DNA of 48,132 nt from Rhodospirillaceae bacterium SYSU D60007 (GTDB lineage: Bacteria > Pseudomonadota > Alphaproteobacteria > Reyranellales > Reyranellaceae): assembly GCA_003574685.1 (NCBI GenBank), contig QOCQ01000031.1, positions 1-48,132 on the forward strand, given 5' to 3'. Under the pieces are notes generated by a model. That model was not told where the DNA came from and made no database searches. It saw only the letters and a program-made list of their open reading frames with translations. Positions 17,618-27,122 of the stretch are shown here, in pieces. Numbering within the stretch: the stretch's first letter is position 1; each line of letters opens with the position of its first letter. Made by a program: the position numbers and the translations under genes.

Positions 17618-17848
17618 ATGAAGCAAGGCATTCACCCCGACTACCACGAGCTGACGGTCGTCATGACCGACGGCACGTCGTTCAAGACCCGCTCCACCTA
17701 CGGCAAGCCGGGGGCGACGTTGCGCCTCGACATCGACCAGAAGACCCATCCGGCCTGGACCGGGGTCAACAAGGTCGTGGAACGCGGCGGCCGCATGTCG
17801 CGGTTCAAAGAGAAATTCGGCAACATCGGGCTGGCGGCCAAAAAGTAG
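17618..17848 (+). CDS. rpmE: 50S ribosomal protein L31
   Basis: The 76-residue protein matches L31 from its first residues ([19 protein letters not shown]) to KFGNIGL near the end. It lacks the cysteine motifs of the zinc-binding L31 form, so it is of the zinc-independent type seen in alphaproteobacteria. It has its own promoter candidate, and a rho-independent terminator follows, so it is a single-gene unit. The Shine-Dalgarno is GGAGAG a few bases upstream. Confidence 0.96.
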   Translation: MKQGIHPDYHELTVVMTDGTSFKTRSTYGKPGATLRLDIDQKTHPAWTGVNKVVERGGRMSRFKEKFGNIGLAAKK

Positions 17849-17871
17849 CGGCCGCATCATCCAACCGCCAA

Positions 17872-17902
17872 CGCCCGGCTGTTGCGCCGGGCGTTTCGTT
17901 TT
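17872..17902 (+). terminator. Rho-independent terminator after rpmE
   Basis: A perfect 8-base stem (CGCCCGGC at 17872-17879 and GCCGGGCG at 17886-17893) with a six-base loop is followed by TTTCGTTTT. It lies 24 bases after the rpmE stop. Confidence 0.85.
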
Positions 17903-17953
17903 CGGGGCCATGCCCCAAGCGATCCCGGCCAGAGAGAATGGCAAGGGGGTCCC

Positions 17954-18841
17954 ATGTCCGCATTCGAAAATCCCTGTGCTTTCGAGGTCCGCATCCTGAA
18001 GCCGGGCGACGAGCCGCGTCTCGCGGCGTTCTTCGCGCGCCATCCCGATCACACCCTGTTCCAGCGCTCGAACCTGCGCCGCGCCGGCGCGGTGGATGAC
18101 GGGCGCCGCTATGGCGGCACCTATGCTGCAGCGATGGCGGCCGACGAGGTGGTGGGCGTTGTTGCACACTACTGGAACGGCACCGTGATGCCGCTGGCGC
18201 CCGAGGGCGGCCGTGCCGTGCGCGTGCTGCTCGACGCGGCACTGGCTGCTTCGGGCCGGCCGATCACGGGCGTGATCGGCGGCTGGGACCAGGTCGCGGC
18301 GGCACTCATGTACCCGGCGCTGCGCGGCCGCGTGGCGCGGCGCTGCGACCGCGAGATCCTGTTCGCATTGCCGCTGGCGTGCCTCGCCGTGCCGCCGCTG
18401 CTGTCGGACGGCGAGGTCGCGGTCCGTCCCATGGACGACAGCGACATGCCGCTGCTGGCTGCATGGCGCGTGGAGTACCTGGTCGAGACGTTCGCGCTGC
18501 CGCGCAGCGCTGCGACCTGGGACGAGGCGCAGCGCGACATCGCCGCCTGGCATGGTGAAGGCCGGGCCTGGGTAGCCGAGGCGCGCGGACGGCCGGTGGC
18601 ATTCTCCGGCTTCAACGCGGCCCTGCCTGACGTGGTGCAGATCGGTGGCGTCTACACGCCGCCGTTCGGCCGCGCGCGTGGCTTCGCGCGCGCCGCGGTC
18701 GCCGGCAGTCTGCTGCAGGCTCGCGATGCCGGCGCCGGCCGCGCCGTGCTGTTCACCGATGTCGCCAACACGCCGGCCCAGCGCGCCTACCGCGCGCTGG
18801 GCTTCGAGCCCGTCGCCGACTGGGGCATGGTGCGGTACTAA
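17954..18841 (+). CDS. GNAT family N-acetyltransferase, two-domain type
   Basis: The 295-residue protein has a degenerate N-terminal GNAT-like half (about residues 5-150) and a more typical C-terminal GNAT domain (about 155-290). The latter shows an acetyl-CoA-binding motif around VYTPPFGRARGFARAA and a B motif, NTPAQRAYRALGF. The substrate amine is unknown; such proteins acetylate small molecules, protein N-termini or antibiotics. The start at 17954 has AAGGGGGT upstream at a good distance. No other gene shares its operon; a family C repeat follows the stop at once. Confidence 0.85.
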   Translation: MSAFENPCAFEVRILKPGDEPRLAAFFARHPDHTLFQRSNLRRAGAVDDGRRYGGTYAAAMAADEVVGVVAHYWNGTVMPLAPEGGRAVRVLLDAALAASGRPITGVIGGWDQVAAALMYPALRGRVARRCDREILFALPLACLAVPPLLSDGEVAVRPMDDSDMPLLAAWRVEYLVETFALPRSAATWDEAQRDIAAWHGEGRAWVAEARGRPVAFSGFNAALPDVVQIGGVYTPPFGRARGFARAAVAGSLLQARDAGAGRAVLFTDVANTPAQRAYRALGFEPVADWGMVRY

Positions 18842-19008
18842 CCCCGATTTCTCAAACTGCAACACGTCATTCGTCGCTGGGAGCGCGCCACTCCAGTGGC
18901 GCCTCGCCCGCCGCGAAGCGGAGGGTGACCAACGTCGTGTGCGCAGGCTTGCATGATGGCGGCGTTGGCACGCCGCCGGCGCCACTGGAGTGGCGCGCCC
19001 CCGGCCGG
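18842..19008. repeat. Repeat family C, copy 2: paired inverted hairpins
   Basis: The arms at 18883-18903 and 18977-18997 are perfect reverse complements, identical to those of the copy at 5527. The lead-in (GATTTCTCAAACT) and the central hairpin are also kept. Like copy 1 it lies between convergent genes, here the GNAT gene and ogt. Confidence 0.85.
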
Positions 19009-19031
19009 GGGAGAAGTTTGACAAATGCCGG

Positions 19032-19586
19032 CTAGACCCGTGCGTCCTGCGCATCACCCGTGTCGCGGAAGGCGGCGCCTTCGTGGGTGAGCAGCCAGCG
19101 CTTGCGGTGCAGGCCGCCGCCGTAGCCGGTGAGCGCGCCGTCGAAGCCGATCACGCGATGGCAGGGCACGACCACGCTCACCGGATTGGCGCCGTTGGCG
19201 AGGCCGACGGCTCTCACCGCGCGCGGCATGCCCAGCCGGGCCGCAAGCCCGCCATAACTCTCCGTCTTGCCGGGCGGGATGGCACACAGCGCTTTCCAGA
19301 CCTTGCGCTGGAACGGCGTGCCGCCGGTACGCCACTGAATGGCGCGCAGACTCGCAAGGTTACCGTCGAAATACGCCTTGAGCGCCTGGCGCATGCTGGC
19401 CGGTGCGCGTCGCGCAACCAACTCGACGCTGCCATATTGACGGCGCAGCAGCGTTTGCAGGCGGGCCTCGAAATCGCTCCAGTCGAGCATCCGCAGACAG
19501 CCATCATCATCGCAGACCAGAAGAGCCTCGCCGATCGGCGTCTTCAGCCGGTCCAGGTACAGACGTTCAGGCGGCGCGCCGGTCAT
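19032..19586 (-). CDS. ogt: Methylated-DNA--protein-cysteine methyltransferase
   Basis: This 184-residue suicide enzyme removes alkyl groups from O6-alkylguanine. The active-site motif VVVPCHRVIG places the acceptor cysteine at residue 142, and the conserved helix-turn-helix region around TPFQRKVWKAL and ESYGGLAARLG precedes it. The start at 19586 (MTGAPPERL) overlaps the end of the alkA frame by 20 bases, so the two genes are translationally linked. The neighbouring Ada-like protein lacks a methyltransferase domain, so this gene supplies that activity to the same repair unit. Confidence 0.94.
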   Translation of the reverse strand: MTGAPPERLYLDRLKTPIGEALLVCDDDGCLRMLDWSDFEARLQTLLRRQYGSVELVARRAPASMRQALKAYFDGNLASLRAIQWRTGGTPFQRKVWKALCAIPPGKTESYGGLAARLGMPRAVRAVGLANGANPVSVVVPCHRVIGFDGALTGYGGGLHRKRWLLTHEGAAFRDTGDAQDARV

Positions 19587-21077
19587 TCTCGGTCTCCTGC
19601 TCGATGCGCGTGGCCGAATTGTCCGCGGCCCAAAGATGCAGGGCCGCATAGGCACGCCACGGTCGCCAGCGCTCGGCCCGCGCCAGCAAGGCCGCCGGTG
19701 AGAGCCGCTGGCCATCGCCGGCCGCCATGGCCCGGAGCAGCCCGACGTCGCTGGCGGGAAACGCATCGGGTTCGCGCAGCTCGCGCATGGCAATATATTG
19801 CGCCGTCCATTCGCCGATCCCGCTCAGCGACTGGAGACGGGTGATGGCCTCCTCAAGACTTCGGCGCGCGCCGAAGATCAGAGGGTCGGCCAGCACCGCC
19901 ACCGCCAGCGCGCGCAGCGCCGCGGCGCGCGCCGCCGGCATGCCCAGCGCGGCGATGTCGGCGGTGGCAAGACGCGCCGGCGTCGGAAAGACGTGCGTCA
20001 GGCCGGTCGCGGCGCAGGCAGCGCCGGGCAGCGGCGTGCCGAAGGCCTGCACCAGCCTGCCCGCAAGACCCGTCGCAGCCATGACGGTGATCTGCTGGCC
20101 GAGGATGGCGCGTACGGCCAGCTCGAACCCGTCCCATGCGCCCGGTACACGCAGGCCCGGACGCGCCTGCACCAGCGGCGCCATCAGCGGATCCTGCGCG
20201 AGTTGCGCACCGATCGTCACGGGATCGGCGGCCAGATCGAAGACGCGACGCACGCGCGCGATGATCGCCGGCAATGCGGGAAGATGCGGGAACCGTACGC
20301 ACACCCTGACCCGCGCCGCCTCGGGAAGCGGCTCAACGGTCAACACGCCGCACGCTTCGCCAATGGCAATGCGCGTGCGTAGCGCCCGTTCGAGATCGTC
20401 TCCACGCCGGGGATGGCGCGCGCGGCGAGGAACGCCAGCATCGCCTCCCAGTCGTAGGGCGGCCGATAGGCAAGCACGACCGTCACGCCGGCGGCATCGT
20501 CGCCGGCCACTTCCGCAGGCCGGCCGCGGCGCAGCGACATTGGCGGCCGGCCGAAGAGCTGGCGGAAAGTTTCGTTGAAGCGGCGCACGCTGCCAAAGCC
20601 GGAGGCAAGAGCCACCTGCGTCATCGACAGACCGGTATCGTGCACAAGCTGCTTGGCCAGCAGCACGCGGCGCGTCTGCGCCACGGCGATCGGCGACGCT
20701 CCGAGATGCTGGCGGAAGAGCCGCCGCAATTGCCGCTCGCCCAGGCCCAGGCGTTCCGCCAGCCCCTCGACATTGGCGGCATCGAGTGCACCCGATTCGA
20801 TCAGCGCCAGCGCCCGCGAGACCGTGTTGGAGGTGCCGCGCCATGCCGCGAGATCCGGCGAGATTTCCGGCCGGCAGCGCAGGCAAGGCCGGAAGCCAGC
20901 CTCCTGCGCTGCCGCGGCCGTGGGATAGAACGCAACGTTCTCGCGCCGCGGCGTGCGTGCCGGACAGATCGGGCGGCAGTAGATGCCCGTCGTCTTCACG
21001 CCGATGAACAGCCGGCCGTCGAAACGCGGATCGCGCGTCTGGATGGCGCGGTAGCAGGCGTCGTGATCGAGGTCCAT
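19567..21077 (-). pseudogene. alkA: Ada-type regulator fused to AlkA glycosylase, split by a frameshift
   Basis: The gene codes for an Ada-type zinc domain with four cysteines (GIYCRPICPART and FRPCLRCRPE), an AraC-type helix-turn-helix (LGERQLRRLFRQHLGASPI and TQVALASGFGSVRRF), an AlkA N-terminal domain, and a helix-hairpin-helix glycosylase domain (SLSGIGEWTAQYIAM with catalytic aspartate in FPASDVGL). The frame from the start at 21077 ends at 20340, after AlkA_N has begun; the rest continues in another frame to 19567. The join lies near 20372, where the first frame reads GRYAR and the second then reads IAIGEACGVL; one base appears to be missing. The pieces fit a normal protein of about 500 residues. 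It may be a true recent pseudogene or a sequencing error in a GCGCGTGCGT run. The methyltransferase part is provided by ogt. Confidence 0.85.
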
Positions 21078-21098
21078 GAGCGGATCATCGCCCCGATC

Positions 21099-21143
21099 GG
21101 TCCCGCCGTCTCGCGGTTTTCGGACCCGCAAGACGGCGGGACC
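21099..21143. repeat. 18-base inverted repeat in the ada-alkA/TRAP divergent region
   Basis: GGTCCCGCCGTCTCGCGG at 21099-21116 is the reverse complement of 21126-21143 with one mismatch, around a nine-base loop. It lies 22 bases upstream of the ada-alkA start. It may be an operator, a mobile hairpin element or a transcript structure. Confidence 0.7.
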
Positions 21144-21362
21144 CCCGCCGGCCATGCTTTGACAGGCGCATGGCAACCATGTCACGTTGTTACGTCTCTG
21201 CGGCTTAGAGCATTTGCCGGCCGCCTCGGCCAGGCGGCCAAGTAGCCGTTGTGCGTCCCAAGCCTTGTATCGCCATACCGGCGCCAGCGCGCCGCAAACA
21301 AGCGTACGCCACGCGGCCACCCGTGTCGGGTCGGTGCGCGGGCAGACATGGGAGGACGTCAC
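21144..21362. promoter_or_regulatory. Divergent promoter region between ada-alkA and the TRAP operon
   Basis: About 220 bases without a gene. It must hold the promoters of both units, but no clear boxes are visible. A strong GGAGG at 21351-21355 is the Shine-Dalgarno of the TRAP binding-protein gene. Confidence 0.4.
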
Positions 21363-22442
<1,080 letters not shown>

Positions 22443-22475
22443 GACAGGCAGGCGGGCAAGCTGCCAACCAGCATT

Positions 22476-22504
22476 GTGCCGGCCGGTTTCACGCCGGCCG
22501 GCAC
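22476..22504 (+). repeat. Hairpin between TRAP P and M genes
   Basis: GTGCCGGCCGG at 22476-22486 and its perfect reverse complement at 22494-22504 enclose a seven-base loop. No T-run follows. Such hairpins between a binding-protein gene and its permease genes usually stabilise the upstream message or lower read-through, giving more binding protein than permease. Confidence 0.75.
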
Positions 22505-22535
22505 GCTCCGGATCTCCAGTCCGCTGAGGTGCACG

Positions 22536-24038
22536 ATGTCGCTGCAGGAACTGAGCCGTGGCGGGATACGGCTTGTCGGCGTGATCGCAATACCGCTGCT
22601 GAGCCTCGCGGCCATTGCGGGGCTGGTCATGCTGACCGCCAGCCTGCCGCTCGAACAGCGGCGCGAGCTGCTCTACCTCGCGCAGGACTATCTGCCGATC
22701 CTGATGTTCCTGACGCTGGCGATCCTGCTGTTCAGCGGCTACCCGGTGGCCTTCATCCTGGGCGGGGTGGCGCTGCTGTTCGGACTGATCGGCTATTTCC
22801 TCGGCGTGTTCAGGCTTGTCGAGTTCTTCAACTTCGTTCCGCGCATCTGGGGACAGGCGGCCGAGAACCTCGTGCTGGTCGCCGTGCCCACCTTCATCTT
22901 CATGGGCGTGGTGATGGAGCGCAGCGGCATCGCCAACGACCTGCTCTACTGCGTGCAGGTGCTCCTGAAGCGCGTCCCCGGCGCGCTCGCGCTCGGCGTC
23001 ACGATCATGGGCACGATCCTCGCGGCCATGACCGGCATCATCGGCGCCTCCGTCACCATGATGACGGCGCTGGCACTGCCCACGATGATGCGCCAGGGCT
23101 ACAGTCACGCGCTGTCGTGCGGCACCATCGCGGCATCCGGCACGCTCGGCATTCTGATACCGCCCAGTATCATGCTGATCATCATGGCCGACCTGCTCGG
23201 GGTTTCCGTCGGAAACCTGTTCATGGCGGCCCTGCTGCCCGGGCTGACACTGGCGGCCCTTTACCTCCTGTTCGTGTTCCTGACCGCATCCTTCAAGCCG
23301 TCGATGGCCCCGCCGCTGCCGCCCGACCTGCTCGCGGTGCCGAAGGGGCAGATGATGCCGCTGCTGTGGAAGGCCTTCTTCCCGCCGGTCTTCCTGATCG
23401 GCCTCATCAAGTGCTCGATCCTGTTCGGCTGGGCGGCGCCCAGCGAAGCCGGCGCTGTCGGCGCTTTCGGCGCGATGCTGCTCGCCCTGTTCGCCGGCCG
23501 GCTCAAGTACCGCTTGCTGGAGGAAACCTGCCACACATCGGCGCGCACTATTGCCATGGTGTTTTTCATCATCATCAGCGCGACCTGCTTCGCCTATGTC
23601 TATCGCTCACTGGGCGGCGACGACATCGTCGAGGATCTGATCAAGGCGGCAGGCCTGACGGACTGGGGCCTGCTGATCCTGATCATGGCCATCGTCTTCT
23701 TCCTCGGCTTCTTCCTCGACTGGATCGAGATCACGCTGATCGTGCTTCCCGTGTTCGCGCCGCTGATCGCAGGCCTCGACTTCGGCGATCACGTCTCCAA
23801 GGCCGACATCGTGTACTGGTTCGCCATCCTGATGGCGGTCAACCTGCAGACCTCCTTCCTGACGCCGCCGTTCGGCTTCGCGCTGTTCTATCTCAAGGGC
23901 ATCGCCCCGCGTGAGATCCGGATCGAGAGCATTTACAAGGGCATCATTCCGTTCGTGCTGCTGCAGCTCGTGGGACTCATCGTCGTCGTGCTGTGGCCCG
24001 ATGTCGCCCTCTGGCTGATGCACAGCGCCTATGGCTGA
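22536..24038 (+). CDS. dctM: TRAP transporter large permease subunit (DctM)
   Basis: The 500-residue protein has about 12-14 membrane segments along its whole length and the DctM patterns GYPVAFILGGVALLFG, PTFIFMGVVMERSGIANDL and ASGTLGILIPPSIMLIIMAD. It forms the sodium-driven transport core of a TRAP system with the small subunit. It lies between the binding protein and the small subunit (order P-M-Q), unlike the classical dctPQM. GAGGT at 22526 is the Shine-Dalgarno for the start at 22536. Its last eight bases overlap the next gene. Confidence 0.94.
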   Translation: MSLQELSRGGIRLVGVIAIPLLSLAAIAGLVMLTASLPLEQRRELLYLAQDYLPILMFLTLAILLFSGYPVAFILGGVALLFGLIGYFLGVFRLVEFFNFVPRIWGQAAENLVLVAVPTFIFMGVVMERSGIANDLLYCVQVLLKRVPGALALGVTIMGTILAAMTGIIGASVTMMTALALPTMMRQGYSHALSCGTIAASGTLGILIPPSIMLIIMADLLGVSVGNLFMAALLPGLTLAALYLLFVFLTASFKPSMAPPLPPDLLAVPKGQMMPLLWKAFFPPVFLIGLIKCSILFGWAAPSEAGAVGAFGAMLLALFAGRLKYRLLEETCHTSARTIAMVFFIIISATCFAYVYRSLGGDDIVEDLIKAAGLTDWGLLILIMAIVFFLGFFLDWIEITLIVLPVFAPLIAGLDFGDHVSKADIVYWFAILMAVNLQTSFLTPPFGFALFYLKGIAPREIRIESIYKGIIPFVLLQLVGLIVVVLWPDVALWLMHSAYG

Positions 24039-24822
24039 CCACAAGGACGCTTCCATGCAGAAGGACACCGATCAAGAAGCACCTGCCACGACTCCCGACA
24101 CGCCGGAGCTGCTGCGGCTCAGCGGCGCGCTGCGCGGCGTCGTCGACTGGGTCGGACGCTGGGCCTCGTGGCTGATCATCCCGCTGGTTCTGATCACCGT
24201 GGTGGACGTGGTCTCGCGCAAGCTCGTATGGACGGATGCCAACGGCCACGTGCAGGGCTTGCAGATCTGGCTGGTCGATCAGTTCGGCCGCATTTTCGGA
24301 TCGACCCTTCTGCAGGAGCTGGAATGGCACTTCCACACCGCCCTGTTTGCGCTCGTGCTGGGCTTCGGCACCATCTACAACACGCATGTGCGGGTTGACC
24401 TGGTGCGCAACAAGCTGGCCTTCCGCAAGCAGGCGTTGCTTGAGTTTGCCGGGCTCACGTTCTTCATGATCCCGTACCTGTGTCTCGTCATCTGGTTCGC
24501 CCTCGCCTATGCCCATGAATCGTATGCGGTCGGCGAGATCTCGTCCTCGACCGTCGGGCTGACGCATCGCTGGATCATCAAGAGTGTGCTGGTGTTCGGT
24601 CTCATCGTCGCGGCTTTGGCGGGCATCGCAGTGTGGCTGCAGGTGGCGGTGCTGCTGTGGGGCCGGAAGGACCGGCGCTTCCCGCTGATGACCCTCGAAT
24701 GGCCCGAGGAGGCCGGTTCCAGGCTCGAGGGAAAGGAACGTATCACGCTGGAGAACGCACCGGCCGGTCCGGAGATGCCGCCTGTGCTTGCCGCGCAGCC
24801 GCAATCCAATCCGGCGGAATAG
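24031..24822 (+). CDS. dctQ: TRAP transporter small permease subunit (DctQ)
   Basis: The 263-residue protein has four membrane segments (about residues 45-65, 105-125, 140-160 and 185-210) as in DctQ, with family features such as VVDVVSRKL after the first. It is longer than the typical 160-190 residues: there is a hydrophilic N-terminus of about 40 residues, an insertion between the first two segments (WTDANGHVQGLQIWLVDQF), and a proline-rich tail. That size matches Q subunits paired with TakP-type proteins. It starts inside the dctM stop region (8-base overlap); an ATG at 24055 is an alternative. Confidence 0.88.
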   Translation: MADHKDASMQKDTDQEAPATTPDTPELLRLSGALRGVVDWVGRWASWLIIPLVLITVVDVVSRKLVWTDANGHVQGLQIWLVDQFGRIFGSTLLQELEWHFHTALFALVLGFGTIYNTHVRVDLVRNKLAFRKQALLEFAGLTFFMIPYLCLVIWFALAYAHESYAVGEISSSTVGLTHRWIIKSVLVFGLIVAALAGIAVWLQVAVLLWGRKDRRFPLMTLEWPEEAGSRLEGKERITLENAPAGPEMPPVLAAQPQSNPAE

Positions 24823-24824
24823 CC

Positions 24825-25274
24825 ATGCAGCTCGACTGGGAGAATCTCTTCAAGCGCTACGTCGCCGACGACAGCAAGACGCCCTACTTCGTTGCGGTCG
24901 AGCGCCTGACCAGAACCCAGGCGCGCCACGAGCTGTTCGTCTACACGCTCTTCATCGGCGTCCTGTTCGTGGCGGTTGGCGTCGCCTCGATGTCAACCGG
25001 GTTGCCCCATGGCGATGCGCTCGCAGTGCCGGTCTATGCGTTTGGCGTTGTCTGGGCGGCGATCCTTTTCGGGCTCACCAGGCATGTCTGGGCCGCGGCC
25101 TTTTGTGCGACCGCTCCCGTTGCCAGCCTGCTCTACTTCCTGGTCTACGGCTTTCATCCGAACCTCGGTTCATGGGACAAGGTGCTGCTTGTCGTCATCG
25201 TGCTGGCCTGGTTGCGCTATAGCTGGCGCGTGCTTGCCATCGTCAGGACCTGGCCCGATCTGCCGCCCGGCTAG
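24825..25274 (+). CDS. Small membrane protein of unknown function in TRAP operon
   Basis: The 149-residue product is not recognised. It has a hydrophilic start (about residues 1-35, basic and acidic) and four hydrophobic stretches (YTLFIGVLFVAVGVA, VYAFGVVWAAILFGL, ASLLYFLVYGF and VLLVVIVLAWLRYSW). It begins two bases after the dctQ stop, so it is surely part of the operon. It could be an accessory membrane subunit. Confidence 0.75.
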   Translation: MQLDWENLFKRYVADDSKTPYFVAVERLTRTQARHELFVYTLFIGVLFVAVGVASMSTGLPHGDALAVPVYAFGVVWAAILFGLTRHVWAAAFCATAPVASLLYFLVYGFHPNLGSWDKVLLVVIVLAWLRYSWRVLAIVRTWPDLPPG

Positions 25275-25278
25275 CAAC

Positions 25279-25587
25279 GTGTGGCGCGCCATCCGTGACC
25301 GGCTCGTCCCCGCCTTTCCCTGGCACGTCTGTATCTTTCTCGTGGCGAACGTCGCTCTGGGCATCGCCAACGCCGTAACAGGAGGCCCGTGGTGGGCGTT
25401 CTGGCCGCTTCTGATCACGGCAATCGCTCTGGGCGTACACTATCTTGTTTGCAAGACCGCTGCCGCCGACGAACGATGGGCAGCGCAGCGTGCCGAGGAG
25501 CTGAACCTGAAATCCTACGATCGCAGCCACATCGAGAACCTCAAGTCGCGCTACCCCAACGATGCACCACCCGATCAGCGCCGTTGA
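25279..25587 (+). CDS. Small 2TM-domain protein, GTG start
   Basis: The 102-residue frame begins with GTG at 25279, four bases after the previous stop, and continues WRAIRDRLVPAFPWHVC. It has two membrane segments (CIFLVANVALGIANAV and WAFWPLLITAIALGVHYLV) and then a charged C-terminus with RAEELNLKSYDRSHIENLKSRY. This plan resembles 2TM-domain proteins of unknown role. No in-frame ATG lies near, which supports the GTG start. Operon membership is clear from spacing. Confidence 0.65.
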   Translation: MWRAIRDRLVPAFPWHVCIFLVANVALGIANAVTGGPWWAFWPLLITAIALGVHYLVCKTAAADERWAAQRAEELNLKSYDRSHIENLKSRYPNDAPPDQRR

Positions 25588-25639
25588 GCCGGCGCTGGAT
25601 GTGGCCGAATATGTCCGGGCAACAGAGAAGGCGGGCAAG

Positions 25640-26290
25640 GTGAAGCGAGTCCTGGTTACAGGCTTCGAACCGTTTGACGAGGAGTCCCTCAATCCGTCAT
25701 GGGAAGCCGCGCGCCGCCTTGATGGCTGGCAGTGCGCGGACCACATCGTTGCGGCCCGATGCCTGCCCTGCGTCTTCGGAGCGGTCCGCGAGGAACTGAC
25801 GCGCGCGCTGGCCACACTCAGCCCCGAAATCGTCATTGCCATCGGACTGGCGGGCGGACGCCCGGAGATCGCTCTGGAGAGGGTGGCCATCAACATCAGC
25901 GATGCGCGCATCCCCGACAATTCCGGCGCGCAACCGATTGACGAACCTGTGGTGGCCGGCGGCCCTCCGGCCTATTTCACGACGCTGCCGGTGAAGGCCA
26001 TCCTGCAACGGCTGCGCAGTGCCGGCCTGCCGGCGCAGGTCTCCAACACGGCCGGCACCTTTGTCTGCAATTACGCCTTCTACGTTCTGCAGCATCTGGC
26101 AGCGACATCCTGCCCGGCGGTGCGTCGGGCCGGTTTCATCCATATCCCCTGGCTGCCGGAGCAGGCCGCGCGCCATCCCGGCACGCCCAGCCTCGGACTC
26201 GAGACGGTTCTCGCCGCCTTGCGCATCGCCATCCAGACATCGATCGAGGCCGACACCGATATCCGCCTCGCCGCCGGCGCCTTGCATTAG
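25640..26290 (+). CDS. pcp: Pyroglutamyl-peptidase I
   Basis: This cysteine peptidase (family C15) removes N-terminal pyroglutamate from peptides in the cytoplasm. With the GTG start at 25640 the protein has 216 residues, the usual size, and the catalytic triad falls at Glu80 (ALERVAIN), Cys143 (NTAGTFVCNYAFYVL) and His168 (AGFIHIPWLP), the positions expected for the family. The upstream ATG at 25562 would add 26 residues that do not look like Pcp. It follows the TRAP operon by 52 bases in the same direction, so uptake and release of pyroglutamate or related acids may be linked. Confidence 0.92.
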   Translation: MKRVLVTGFEPFDEESLNPSWEAARRLDGWQCADHIVAARCLPCVFGAVREELTRALATLSPEIVIAIGLAGGRPEIALERVAINISDARIPDNSGAQPIDEPVVAGGPPAYFTTLPVKAILQRLRSAGLPAQVSNTAGTFVCNYAFYVLQHLAATSCPAVRRAGFIHIPWLPEQAARHPGTPSLGLETVLAALRIAIQTSIEADTDIRLAAGALH

Positions 26291-26574
26291 CCTGCGGGAC
26301 GCGGAGGATCCGGCGGCTCGCGCCGCGTGCGGCCGCGCGCGACGGCAGCAAGAAGGGCCTCGTGCAGCTCCTGCAGCGTGCCTTCGGTGTCCCGCCACAG
26401 CGTCTCCGGCGCATGGGCTTCATCGGCGAAGCGGCCGACAAGGCACAAAAGCTCGTGGACCTGCTGCCAGGCCTGGCCCTCCGACGCGGCGATGAATGGC
26501 AGATTGAACTCCAGCGCGTCCTCGATGTCCTCCGCCATGCGCTTGACCGCACGCGACTCCTCGCTCCGGGCCAT
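26287..26574 (-). CDS. Small hypothetical protein
   Basis: This 95-residue frame has an acidic, mostly helical composition (VKRMAEDIEDALEFNLPFIAA, about residues 10-30) and a basic, proline-rich tail (RTRREPPDPPRPAG). No domain is recognised and there is no signal or membrane segment. It ends four bases inside the pcp end on the other strand. Codon use fits the neighbours, so it is probably real, but support is limited. Confidence 0.5.
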   Translation of the reverse strand: MARSEESRAVKRMAEDIEDALEFNLPFIAASEGQAWQQVHELLCLVGRFADEAHAPETLWRDTEGTLQELHEALLAAVARGRTRREPPDPPRPAG

Positions 26575-26730
26575 GTGGTCGCCTCCAGCTCGCCGAGCAA
26601 CTCACTCTTGCAGACGGGACGAAAGGAACGCAACGCCCGCGTGAAAAAGCTGTGGCCGTCAATGGACCGGCCCCGCAACCAAATGCAGCCAAGACCATTT
26701 TCATTGTTGAAGCCAGGAATGGAGCCCGCG

Positions 26731-26943
26731 ATGGCACGCCGCGACACGCATGACGCACAGGCCCGAACCGCCCAGGCCGATGATCGCTTCGCGCCACCGC
26801 TGCAGCTGCCTGCCAGCGCATCGCGTATCGCTGCGCGCGTTCTCGATGGGCTGATCTTCATCGGCCTGATCGGACTTGGCATCCTGCTGTCAGGCTTCGC
26901 TGCCCGATTGCTGTTCGGCCCGTCGGTAACCGCGGGCCTCTAG
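26731..26943 (+). CDS. Putative small single-pass membrane protein
   Basis: The 70-residue frame has a charged N-terminus (ARRDTHDAQARTAQADDRF) and one long hydrophobic segment near its end (LDGLIFIGLIGLGILLSGFA). GGAG six bases upstream supports the ATG at 26731; an ATG at 26719 is also possible. It is not recognised and may be a decayed fragment of a larger membrane protein. Confidence 0.45.
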   Translation: MARRDTHDAQARTAQADDRFAPPLQLPASASRIAARVLDGLIFIGLIGLGILLSGFAARLLFGPSVTAGL

Positions 26944-26961
26944 TGAGGACGTGAGACTGTT

Positions 26962-26980
26962 CGGTCAGGAGTCCTGACCG
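26962..26980. promoter_or_regulatory. Palindrome upstream of the 2Fe-2S/molybdopterin operon
   Basis: CGGTCAGGA and TCCTGACCG form perfect nine-base arms around one central base. No T-run follows, so it looks more like an operator than a terminator. It lies 142 bases before the operon's first start codon. Confidence 0.5.
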
Positions 26981-27122
26981 GAAAAATTCTCGCTGCCATT
27001 TTCTCGCAATCTCCGGTGCGCAGGCCGCGGCGCTCCGGTAGATTCATGCTGCCTTCAACATCCCGCATTCAACGAGGCAAGCAATCAAACACGGTGGGAT
27101 GCGGCCACCGCAGGGAGGAAGC

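Noticed and set aside
17464-17631. Longer CyaY with N-terminal extension
   Set aside because: The extra residues would overlap the rpmE start and promoter and do not resemble frataxin.
20340-20400. Programmed frameshift in ada-alkA
   Set aside because: No slippery heptamer or downstream structure is evident; a simple indel explains it.
24976-25587. Long 203-codon frame for the 2TM protein
   Set aside because: The upstream part overlaps the preceding membrane-protein gene; the GTG at 25279 with tight spacing is a better start.
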